Shown in pieces: positions 9,380 to 16,447 of a DNA stretch of 29,564 nt (positions are counted from its first letter, which is position 1; each line of letters opens with the position of its first letter). The stretch is taken from positions 1-29,564 of the forward strand of contig CAZOWL010000054.1 of NCBI GenBank assembly GCA_964583605.1. Reading direction: 5' to 3'. Origin of the DNA: CAZOWL01 sp964583605 (GTDB lineage: Bacteria > Pseudomonadota > Gammaproteobacteria > Chromatiales > Chromatiaceae). The notes beneath the pieces were generated by a model, which had not been told where the DNA came from, did not search any database, and was given only the letters and a program-made list of their open reading frames with translations. Position numbers and translations under genes: made by a program.

Positions 9380-9503
9380 CGAACATGGGGCGAGCCGAGC
9401 CACCCCGGACGATGAAATGCCGCCTCATCCCTGATCGTTCCCTCACCCCAACCCTCTCCCAGAGGAAGAGGGGGCGAACGTGCCCCGCGAAATTCATGGT
9501 AAG
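9375..9503 (+). repeat. dispersed intergenic repeat, copy 2
   Basis: Begins GCTAACGAACATGGGGCGAG and runs through CCACCCCGGA, CCTGATCGTTCCCTCACCCC and CTCTCCCAGAGG to GCGAAC and GCGAAA. It is nearly identical to copy 3 for its first ~80 bases, with a repeat period of 123 bp. It is the same family as 41-159 (inverted) and 29511-29564. The first bases supply the TAA stop of the VWA gene. Confidence 0.85.
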
Positions 9504-9637
9504 GAACATGGGGCGAGCCGAGCCACCCCGGACGATGAAATGCCGCCTCGTCCCTGATCGTTCCCTCACCCCAAGGCTCTCCCAGAGGGCGAGGGCGAGG
9601 GCGAGGGCGAGGGCGCGAACATGGTGCGCGAAACTCA
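9504..9637 (+). repeat. dispersed intergenic repeat, copy 3
   Basis: Tandem direct copy of the unit at 9375-9503. It starts GAACATGGGGCGAGCCGAGC and ends near GCGCGAAACTCA. It differs mainly by GGCTC for CCCTC and by an expanded GAGGGC hexamer tract near its end. It reaches to within 20 bases of the next gene's start. Confidence 0.85.
9585..9614 (+). repeat. hexanucleotide microsatellite (GAGGGC)x5
   Basis: Five perfect GAGGGC units inside repeat copy 3, where copy 1 has a single unit at the same place. As a six-base unit it does not change a reading frame, but it alters the spacing upstream of the gene at 9654. It is probably a replication-slippage tract. Confidence 0.85.
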
Positions 9638-9653
9638 GAGGACGGGACGACCG

Positions 9654-10106
9654 ATGACAGCACTTGAGGCCGGCGGCCTGATCCTGGCCGGGGAGTTTGG
9701 GCTCGTCGCTTGGGCGATGCTGTACCTGGCGCTCAGGCGTGATAAGGCCGCCGTTCAGACGATTGCGATCAACGACGACGGCCCAGGGGTCCAAGGCGCA
9801 GCGCGGCCGAGCACGGTGCTCGCTGCCGAGGCGGTTGCCTCGCGAGATGACTCACGCGGGGACGGGCGAGATCTGTGCGCGGATACCGATGATGCAGGAG
9901 CGCCGGCGTGTGTGGCTGAGCCGCGGTTGCCGGATCCTGCTCCCTCCGGCGCCAACAGGAGTGCAGCCGAAGCAAGCCCGCCAGGGGACGGTTCCGGCGC
10001 GAACGATGGATCGCCTAGCGTCGCGAGCTTCAAGCCGCGAGGCGATGGGGTCGCCGAGCTCGTGATCGATGAGTCTGGCGGTCAGTGCTTCGAGCTGGCC
10101 GATTAG
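9654..10106 (+). CDS. small single-span membrane protein, unknown
   Basis: I do not recognise the family. The 150-residue protein has one N-terminal transmembrane segment (about 4-26: LEAGGLILAGEFGLVAWAML) followed by RRDK, predicting a cytosolic C-terminal tail. The tail is Ala/Pro/Gly/Ser-rich, probably disordered, until a short ordered end (DGVAELVIDESGGQCFELAD). An upstream in-frame ATG at 9621 was rejected because it lies within the dispersed repeat. It follows the VWA gene in the same direction after two repeat copies. An accessory role to that protein is a guess from position only. Confidence 0.6.
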   Translation: MTALEAGGLILAGEFGLVAWAMLYLALRRDKAAVQTIAINDDGPGVQGAARPSTVLAAEAVASRDDSRGDGRDLCADTDDAGAPACVAEPRLPDPAPSGANRSAAEASPPGDGSGANDGSPSVASFKPRGDGVAELVIDESGGQCFELAD

Positions 10107-10124
10107 CCGGCCGCCGCTGCCCAT

Positions 10125-11552
10125 TCAACCCGGCGGGGGCCAGCCGTAAACGCGACAGCAATTGCGGCCCGCCCGCTTGGCCTCGTAAAGCGCTTGGTCG
10201 GCGCGACGATAGACCGCCTCCGGGGTGTCGCCCGGGATGAGCTCGGCCAAGCCGCACGAGATGGTCACTGGCACCGGCTCACCGCGATACTGGAACCGGG
10301 ATGAGGCGATGGCGGCGCGGAGCTTGTCGGCCGCCTCGAGGGCACCGCGGATCTCGGTCTCGGGGAGCAGCAGCACGAACTCTTCCCCGCCGGAGCGGGC
10401 CACGAAGTCGACCTTACGGACGGACTTCTTCATCAGGCCGGCGATGATCCTGAGTACCTTGTCGCCCGCGCTGTGGCCAAAGCGGTCATTGACGCCCTTG
10501 AAGAAATCGATGTCCCAGATACTGAGCACGGCGGGGCGCCCGTAGCGCGCCCAGCGCTCGCATTCCAGCGCGATCCGCTCGTCGAAGGCGAGACGGTTGT
10601 TCAGGCCCGTCAAGCCATCGCGCATCGCCAAGTCCGCGGCCTCATGGAGTCGCTCGCGCAGCTGCCGGCTCTCATCCTGGACTCGGCTCAGTTCCTGCTT
10701 TAACTCCTGCGCTCGGGCTTCGGCCTCCCACAGCTGCTCCTGCCCCAGCCGCTTGCGTGCCTCCATGCGCACCTGGATGTTGCTCAAGTGCGCCTGGATC
10801 GCCTGCTTGAGCTGCCCGATATCCTGCGCCGCATGCATCGACCGACGGATCTCGGCGACCGACGTCGAGACGCTCTCGTCGATCAGATGATCCTGCTCCG
10901 ATGCCTGATTCAGGCGGCCTGTCGAGTCATCGAGATAGCGATCGAGCGCCTCGAGGTGCCCGGTCAGCTGCGATAGAAAGGCCTCGATCTCGCGCCTCTC
11001 GAGCTCAGCGGCCTGACGCGCTCGAATGACCAAGGCGGCGATTCGCCGCACAGCCTCGGCGGCGGCGGTCGGGGCCCGCTCCCCGCGCAGCAGGGCCGTC
11101 GTCTCCGCCAGCTGCTCCGCGCAGCTCGCGGGGAAGTCCAGGCGCTGAACCAGATCCAGCAGGACCTCATCGTAAGACGGCAGGGCCGTCGGCGCAGACA
11201 CGACCGGAACGCCGTTGGGCCGCATCGCGTCGTGATCGACCCGGTTGCCCGAGCCTAGGCTCGGGCCGACATCGGCCGCCGACTGGCCATCGAGACGCAC
11301 CAGCGTAGCGGAAATCTGCGCGATCAGGTCCTTGATCTGCTCGGACGGGGCGTCCCGGCGGGTCGCCTGCCGGAGTGCCTCGAGCTGACCGGCCAGCTCC
11401 GAATCGCTGGCATCGATTGCAAGACTGAGGCGCGCGATCGCGTGACGCAGCGTCTTCTCGGCCTGTCTCCACGCCGCCTCCGTGACCTCGTGCTCGCGGA
11501 GGCTCTCGCGATATCTTTCTTTCCAGTAATCGGCATCCTGTCTAGTAGACAC
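10125..11552 (-). CDS. diguanylate cyclase with long coiled-coil N terminus
   Basis: Makes the second messenger c-di-GMP from two GTP. The C-terminal GGDEF domain (about 308-470) has DGLTGLNNR, the metal-binding DIDFFKGVNDRFGH and the active-site motif GGEEF at 388-392. The inhibitory I-site RKVD (379-382) sits exactly five residues before it, so product feedback inhibition is expected. Residues 1-300 are mostly charged helix with coiled-coil character and no membrane segment, implying a soluble dimer with an unidentified input. The start is GTG at 11552; the adjacent ATG is out of frame and stops at once. The start lies only 6 bases after the telA stop and its ribosome site (GGAGTGAG) overlaps the end of telA, so the two are probably translated together. 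Confidence 0.95.
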   Translation of the reverse strand: MSTRQDADYWKERYRESLREHEVTEAAWRQAEKTLRHAIARLSLAIDASDSELAGQLEALRQATRRDAPSEQIKDLIAQISATLVRLDGQSAADVGPSLGSGNRVDHDAMRPNGVPVVSAPTALPSYDEVLLDLVQRLDFPASCAEQLAETTALLRGERAPTAAAEAVRRIAALVIRARQAAELERREIEAFLSQLTGHLEALDRYLDDSTGRLNQASEQDHLIDESVSTSVAEIRRSMHAAQDIGQLKQAIQAHLSNIQVRMEARKRLGQEQLWEAEARAQELKQELSRVQDESRQLRERLHEAADLAMRDGLTGLNNRLAFDERIALECERWARYGRPAVLSIWDIDFFKGVNDRFGHSAGDKVLRIIAGLMKKSVRKVDFVARSGGEEFVLLLPETEIRGALEAADKLRAAIASSRFQYRGEPVPVTISCGLAELIPGDTPEAVYRRADQALYEAKRAGRNCCRVYGWPPPG

Positions 11553-11558
11553 CCATTC

Positions 11559-12719
11559 TCACTCCGAAAGTGCACGCTCGACCTGCACAGTGTCGCCCTT
11601 CTCCATGCGCCGGATCGCCGCATCACCCTGCACCGAAAGGGCCTCCAAGCGATCGATCTGAGCATCGAGTCGAGGCAGTGCCTCGCGTCGGTAACGGGAG
11701 ACCTCGTCGATCGCGGCAATGACATCGGCGAAGGCCCCCTCCAGCTGCTCCATGTCGAGGACCGTCGAGGCAGCGCGGTTCTGGATCTCAACGCCCTGGG
11801 TGCGTAGCGCGCTGGAGGTTCCGGCGATCAGGGCCGAGGTGGTCGTGTTCAAGGCCTCCACGCGGTCCAGCACGAGACGCTGGTTGGACAAGGCCAGCGC
11901 GACGGTGACGGCAACATTCAACGCCGAGACCGTCACATTGATGGCCCGGTCGACGCCGCGGATCAGCTCTCGATTATTGCGCATGACCACTTCGAGGGCG
12001 AGGATCCCCTGCTGGCTGACGGCCAGCTGCTGCTGCAGGTCGACGATACGCTGGCGCAGCGGAAAGAGCAGCTCCTCATCGATCAGCCGCCGCTTGGGAT
12101 CGCCTTCGGGCAGCCCCTGCGACGCCTCTTCGAGTCGTCGGTCGATGATCCGCCCCAGGCCGATCTGCCGGCGCAATTGCTCGAGGCTCGAGCGCAGCGA
12201 GCTCTGGTCGGCGCTCAGGCTCAGATTGTCCCTGCGCAGCATGTCCTTACCGCCCTCCAGGTCTTTGAGGATGGCATCGAGCGCCTCCTGCGCCGTCTCG
12301 AACTTGCGGAAATAGCGTTGCAACGGCGTGCCGACGCCAGGGATTAGGCCAAGGATCCGGGTCAGTCCTTCGCGGCTCAGATTGTGCTGATGGGGGTCGA
12401 GGTCCTGCATGCGGCGGCGCAGCTCGACAAGCGTGCGGGCGACTGGGCCGCCCTCATCGCCTTGGTGTGCGAGCTTGCGGATCGGTGCCTCGAGCATCTT
12501 GCTGCGGTGGGCGGCCTGGCGCTGGGCCTCGAGACCCATCTCATCGACCGCCTGGCGGTGTCGGTGCTCGACCTTCTCCGTGTCCGTTGCCTCAAGCACC
12601 TCGGCCAGGAATGCGTCGGCCATTGCCTCCAGCTCGGGGTCGGCCGGCAGCGCGTCAAGGTCGGTCTCCTCCTTGACCTGGATCTCGATCTCTTCGACTG
12701 CGGGAAGGGATAACTTCAC
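11559..12719 (-). CDS. telA: TelA-family toxic anion resistance protein
   Basis: TelA (PF05816) proteins are helical cytosolic or membrane-associated proteins linked to tellurite and envelope-stress resistance; their biochemical role is unsettled. The 386-residue length fits. Typical features seen are an acidic N terminus, the segment LIPGVGTPLQRYFRKFETAQ, the stretch DNLSLSADQSSL, and the conserved C-terminal half with NNRELIRGVDRAINVTVSAL, VALALSNQRLVL and NTTTSALIAGTSSAL. The start is GTG at 12719, with GGAG about 10 bases upstream. It lies between an XpaC-like membrane protein and a diguanylate cyclase on the same strand. TelA-XpaC pairing is a known recurring arrangement; the cyclase is the unusual partner. 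Confidence 0.93.
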   Translation of the reverse strand: MKLSLPAVEEIEIQVKEETDLDALPADPELEAMADAFLAEVLEATDTEKVEHRHRQAVDEMGLEAQRQAAHRSKMLEAPIRKLAHQGDEGGPVARTLVELRRRMQDLDPHQHNLSREGLTRILGLIPGVGTPLQRYFRKFETAQEALDAILKDLEGGKDMLRRDNLSLSADQSSLRSSLEQLRRQIGLGRIIDRRLEEASQGLPEGDPKRRLIDEELLFPLRQRIVDLQQQLAVSQQGILALEVVMRNNRELIRGVDRAINVTVSALNVAVTVALALSNQRLVLDRVEALNTTTSALIAGTSSALRTQGVEIQNRAASTVLDMEQLEGAFADVIAAIDEVSRYRREALPRLDAQIDRLEALSVQGDAAIRRMEKGDTVQVERALSE

Positions 12720-12722
12720 GGG

Positions 12723-12800
12723 TCACTCCGTCCGGTTCGTGGATGCGGCCGAGGCCAGTCCGAGGTGGAACGTTTCAGTAACAAGGCGTAGGGTAAGCAT
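12723..12800 (-). CDS. possible 25-residue small ORF before telA
   Basis: An ATG at 12800 is preceded by a very good ribosome site (CGGAGGT, five-base spacing) and encodes 25 residues (MLTLRLVTETFHLGLASAAS, then TNRTE). It stops three bases before the telA GTG. The same frame is open back to a GTG at 12908 that overlaps the XpaC-like stop codon as GTGA, giving 61 residues. The peptide has no recognised family. It may be a leader that couples translation into telA, or a chance ORF. Confidence 0.3.
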   Translation of the reverse strand: MLTLRLVTETFHLGLASAASTNRTE

Positions 12801-12805
12801 CGCGT

Positions 12806-12811
12806 ACCTCC
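12806..12811 (-). promoter_or_regulatory. strong ribosome binding site in the telA upstream gap
   Basis: GGAGGT on the minus strand lies five bases before ATG 12800 and about 87 bases before the telA start. It is better than the site of telA itself and is the main evidence for a small translated ORF here. Confidence 0.4.
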
Positions 12812-12904
12812 GACAGTGAGCAACGGCCATAGCGAGCAGCGCCCTAAAGCTCCAGGAGGTCGCTGGGGCGCTGACCACCGCAGCGGCGACTCTTCGGCGC
12901 AGGT

Positions 12905-13846
12905 TCACCGATCCCGTCCATACTGATGGGCCATCTCGGCGAAACGCCTCAGCTCGGCCAAGGCCAGATCGGCCGCGACAGAGGCCTTGGGGCGGTCGGT
13001 CTCCACCGCTGCGACGGCCACCGCCGCATCATCGAGGGCCGTCATCGCACCCTCGTTGCGCGCGCTCAGCTCGCGGAGCCGCCGCTCCGTCCGCTCGACG
13101 AGCTCGAGGCGCTTCGTGAGCGCCTGTCTCTCCTCCTCCGTCATGCGTGCTGAGTCCTGCGTCAAACGCCGGCGCACATACTCTGCGTCCACACCGGCGA
13201 CGCCGCGGGCGACCGAGGCCATGGTGTTGAGCGTGTCGATAGCCGTCCGGGAGACCTCGCCGGCCAGGCCCCGCGAGCGCTCAAATGTCAGCTCGCGCTC
13301 GTCGAACTTGTTACGCAGCACCGCCTCGACATGCGTGTAGCGGGTGTAGAGCCGGTCCGACTGGATGGCAAGATCCGGCCGACCCACCGCCAACAGCCTT
13401 TTCTTCGCCTCCCACAGGCCCAGGATCACATCATCACTCTGCTCTGGGGGGCGGTCCGGATCGAGCACCGCGACCCCTTGCTCGCGGGCCTTCTGCTCGA
13501 GGGCCGCGCGCTCTCGCGCAGCCAAGATCTGTTGATGGGCCAGACGCCGGCGATCGGCTGCCGCCTGACGCCACCGCCGCCAGGCCCGCTCGGCCGGGAT
13601 CGCCACCGGGACCGCTACGAGACCGGCCAACCAGCCCCCAAGGCTAGGGCCGAAGCCGCCCCACAGAGAGGTCAGCCAGATCACAAAGGCGATAAAGGGC
13701 ACGATCAGCCAATAACGGGCCAGCACCTGCAGCCGGGTGGGCCGGTCGGTCGGCACCGCGAGACGCGGGTCGATCAGGCCGACGATCAGCCACGGCAGGC
13801 AAGAGAGAAAAAGCCCGTAAGCGAGGCCTTGGAGGAAGCTAAACAT
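12905..13846 (-). CDS. XpaC-like membrane protein
   Basis: Probable inner-membrane partner of TelA. Three hydrophobic segments occupy the N-terminal ~90 residues (FLQGLAYGLFLSCLPWLIVG, YWLIVPFIAFVIWLTSLWG and LGGWLAGLVAVPVAI). A long charged helical cytosolic part follows, with QLEQKA-type heptads and a conserved-looking core (WEAKKRLLAVGRPDLAIQSD, DTLNTMASVARGV). This layout matches the XpaC / 5-bromo-4-chloroindolyl phosphate hydrolysis family often found beside telA. The assignment rests on architecture and neighbourhood more than on a motif. It begins with ATG and is the first gene of the minus-strand telA set. Confidence 0.7.
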   Translation of the reverse strand: MFSFLQGLAYGLFLSCLPWLIVGLIDPRLAVPTDRPTRLQVLARYWLIVPFIAFVIWLTSLWGGFGPSLGGWLAGLVAVPVAIPAERAWRRWRQAAADRRRLAHQQILAARERAALEQKAREQGVAVLDPDRPPEQSDDVILGLWEAKKRLLAVGRPDLAIQSDRLYTRYTHVEAVLRNKFDERELTFERSRGLAGEVSRTAIDTLNTMASVARGVAGVDAEYVRRRLTQDSARMTEEERQALTKRLELVERTERRLRELSARNEGAMTALDDAAVAVAAVETDRPKASVAADLALAELRRFAEMAHQYGRDR

Positions 13847-13968
13847 CGCAACAGTGTAGCGCTGATCACCCGACTTAGCCTATGCGAAAGGGGCGCGAGA
13901 GGGGCCGTTCCGACAGTGTCGCCTCGCGACGGTCATCGCAGCGCTTCGGGCTGTCTCGGGGGCCGGCG

Positions 13969-15249
13969 CTACTGGGCTTCGAGGTGCCGGTGCTGACGGC
14001 CGGATTCCACCTGTTGGCCGCGGCCCTCAGAGGGCGGCTGGGCCGCCACGCGGTCCAGAAACCGGCGCGCCAGTACGCGATAGTCCCGGTGCGCTTGGAC
14101 CCATGCCTGGCCGCGTTGCCCCATCCGGGCCAGCTCTGCGTTGGGCAGCTCGCGCAAGCGCTGGATGGCCGCGGCGATCGCGGCCGGATCCTCGGCGCGA
14201 CAACTGACACCGGCACCGCTTTCGGCCACGATGTCGCCCGGGGCATCGATCGCGTAGAGGACCGGCTTGGCGGCAAGCATGTACTCGTGAAGCTTGGTTG
14301 GACTCACCCCGAAGCGGAACAGGGGCTGTCGTTGCAGCCCGACGTAGAGCACGTCCATTCGCGAGAGGAAGTCATTGACCTGTGACCTGTCGACAGGCGG
14401 CAGGAAAGTCACCCGTTCCTGTATTCCGAGCGCTTGCGCCTGTCGAGCAAGCGATGCCGCATGAGACCCCGCGCCGAGTACAACGACTTGGACCTCTGGA
14501 TCGAGCGCCGCGGCATCGATCAGGCTGTGCAGCGCATTGGCCAAACCAATGCGCCCACTGTAGCCGACCAGGAAACGCCCAGTGCGACGCAGCTGATCCA
14601 GGATGTCTCGGTGGGCCTCTGGCAGGGGGCGGCGATCAGACTGAGAGGCCAGGTCGACTCCGTTCGGCACGAACAGGAACTTGGTTGGGTCGAGGCCGTG
14701 CTCGGTCATGTAATCCTTGGCATTCGGCAGCACCGAAACGACCAGATCGGCCCGGCGATAAGCCGTATCCTCAGCCCACTGCATCAGCTGGATCAGGGGG
14801 TTCCGTCGCGAGGCGCCGCCCAGCTCGATCAAGGTCAGCGGCCAGAGGTCGCGCACCTCGAAGACGAGTGCAGCCTGATCCCGGCGAGCAATGCGTAGCG
14901 CCGCGAAGATCGGCAGTGGAAAGTGGCAGGACAGGATCACGACGTCAACCGGCTCCGTGCGGAGAACGGCCACGCGCATCGTGAAGCTGAGGATGTTGAG
15001 GACGCGCCCGAGCCGATCCTGCGGGGTGTAGGGGGGCACTCTGAGCCAGCGGTAGCGGATGCCGTCGATCCATTCCTCGCACGTCAGCCGCGCGCAGTCG
15101 GGCTGCCGGTGGCGAGTGTGAGCGAACGCGGCCGCGACGATCGTGACCTCATGTCCCAGGCGCACCCACTCCCGCGCCAGATAATAGTGGCCATAGACCA
15201 TGCCGTGGCGCGGCGAGCCGGCGAAATGGGCGAGCATGAGGATGCGCAT
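13969..15249 (-). CDS. glycosyltransferase family 4, WbuB-like
   Basis: GT-B fold transferase that adds a sugar to a lipid-linked glycan at the cytosolic face. The N-terminal acceptor domain starts MRILMLAHFAGSPRHGMVYG (the family's usual opening) with the conserved FEVRDLWPLTLIELG. The donor domain has VPNGVDL, VGYSGRIGLANALHSLIDAA and the E-x7-E-type region around FGVSPTKLHEYMLAAKPVL. Length 426 is normal. The closest named relatives I recall are the WbuB-type transferases of O-antigen clusters. The C-terminal ~20 residues are Gln/His/Arg-rich and may be non-essential. It is the last gene of the minus-strand polysaccharide cluster. Confidence 0.92.
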   Translation of the reverse strand: MRILMLAHFAGSPRHGMVYGHYYLAREWVRLGHEVTIVAAAFAHTRHRQPDCARLTCEEWIDGIRYRWLRVPPYTPQDRLGRVLNILSFTMRVAVLRTEPVDVVILSCHFPLPIFAALRIARRDQAALVFEVRDLWPLTLIELGGASRRNPLIQLMQWAEDTAYRRADLVVSVLPNAKDYMTEHGLDPTKFLFVPNGVDLASQSDRRPLPEAHRDILDQLRRTGRFLVGYSGRIGLANALHSLIDAAALDPEVQVVVLGAGSHAASLARQAQALGIQERVTFLPPVDRSQVNDFLSRMDVLYVGLQRQPLFRFGVSPTKLHEYMLAAKPVLYAIDAPGDIVAESGAGVSCRAEDPAAIAAAIQRLRELPNAELARMGQRGQAWVQAHRDYRVLARRFLDRVAAQPPSEGRGQQVESGRQHRHLEAQ

Positions 15250-15326
15250 GATGCTTGTCTACGAACTTGGGGTGCGGCGCGAGCGTCTGTGCCAGGTCTG
15301 TCTGCCTGCCGTCGCAGCCGCCGGCT

Positions 15327-16406
15327 CTACTCGCCGCCGACGAGGGACTCCAGGATACGGCTCGCCGCCCGGCCGTCCCCGTAGGGCTCGCCGGGCCGCC
15401 CCTGGCTGCCGATTGCGTCGACAATCGCGGTCGCGATCGTCTCGGCATCACGCGGCGGGGCGAGGCGGTTCCAGCCGAGGTCAAGCAGCTCTGTCCACTC
15501 CGTTTCGTTGCGCAAGGTCACACAGGGGACGCCGTAGAAGAAGGCCTCCTTTTGCACGCCGCCGGAGTCGGTCGCGACCGCGGCCGCGTGCCGTTCCAGG
15601 CTGACCATGTCGAGGTAGCCGACCGGCTCGATCAATCGCAGTGCGTGACTGGCCGCCCCCTCGCTGGCTGTCAGGATCTTGCGCGTGCGGGGGTGAAGCG
15701 GCAGAACCACCGGCAGGTCGCGGGCGATCGCACTCAGACCGGCGACGATCGCGCGCAGGCGCTCCGGATCGTCGGTGTTCTCGGCCCGGTGCACCGTGGC
15801 CAAGACATAACCGCGATGCTTGAGGTCCAACTCGTCCGTTATCCGGCTTTCGGCCTCTGCCCTCTCCCCAAAAAAGAGTGCGGCATCGTACATCACGTCG
15901 CCGACCAGGCGGATCTTCGCCGCGGGGATGCCCTCGGCGCTCAAGTGTGCGGCGGCTTGGCTCGTCGGGGCGAAGAGGAGGTCGGCGGCATGGTCCGCCA
16001 TGATTCGGTTGATCTCCTCCGGCATCGCACGGTTAAAGGAGCGCAGGCCCGCCTCGACATGCGCGACCGGGACATGCAGCTTGACGGCCGCGAGGGCGCC
16101 GGCCAAGGTCGAGTTCGTGTCTCCATAGACGAGCACCCAGTCCGGCTCTTCCGCGATCAAGATGGCATCGAGGGCCTCCAGCATCCGCCCGGTCTGCACG
16201 CCATGACTGCCCGAGCCGATGCCCAGGTGATACGCGGGCTTTGGGATCTCGAGCTGGCGGAAGAAGAGGTCCGACATATTCTCGTCGTAATGCTGGCCGG
16301 TATGCAGCAGCACCTCATGAGCGGCAGTCGACTCGCCAATACGGCGAGAGATCGCCGCGGCCTTGATGAACTGGGGTCGGGCACCGACCACCGTGAGTAT
16401 TTTCAT
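15327..16406 (-). CDS. wecB: UDP-N-acetylglucosamine 2-epimerase (non-hydrolysing)
   Basis: Interconverts UDP-GlcNAc and UDP-ManNAc in the cytosol. It opens MKILTVVGARPQFIKAAAIS, typical of the family. Catalytic acids are visible in GDTNSTLAGALAA, HVEAGLRSFN and PEEINRIMAD, and the active-site His in TVHRAENTDD. The end of the fold carries TDSGGVQKEAFFYGVPCVTL. The frame is open 15 codons further upstream, but I start at ATG 16406 because the family begins with this MKILTVVG strand and AAGGAACG lies upstream. At 359 residues it is slightly short of the E. coli enzyme. No UDP-ManNAc dehydrogenase (wecC) lies in the window. Confidence 0.96.
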   Translation of the reverse strand: MKILTVVGARPQFIKAAAISRRIGESTAAHEVLLHTGQHYDENMSDLFFRQLEIPKPAYHLGIGSGSHGVQTGRMLEALDAILIAEEPDWVLVYGDTNSTLAGALAAVKLHVPVAHVEAGLRSFNRAMPEEINRIMADHAADLLFAPTSQAAAHLSAEGIPAAKIRLVGDVMYDAALFFGERAEAESRITDELDLKHRGYVLATVHRAENTDDPERLRAIVAGLSAIARDLPVVLPLHPRTRKILTASEGAASHALRLIEPVGYLDMVSLERHAAAVATDSGGVQKEAFFYGVPCVTLRNETEWTELLDLGWNRLAPPRDAETIATAIVDAIGSQGRPGEPYGDGRAASRILESLVGGE

Positions 16407-16447
16407 AAGACACGTTCCTTGCGGGAGTAGCTGTCGACGGCCCGAGC

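Noticed and set aside
9375..9637. Tandem repeats considered as a CRISPR array
   Set aside because: The units are ~123 bp, adjacent and without unique spacers, and related copies are dispersed elsewhere. There are no cas genes.
15255..16430. 391-codon plus-strand open frame
   Set aside because: Antisense shadow of wecB; the wecB protein carries all family motifs.
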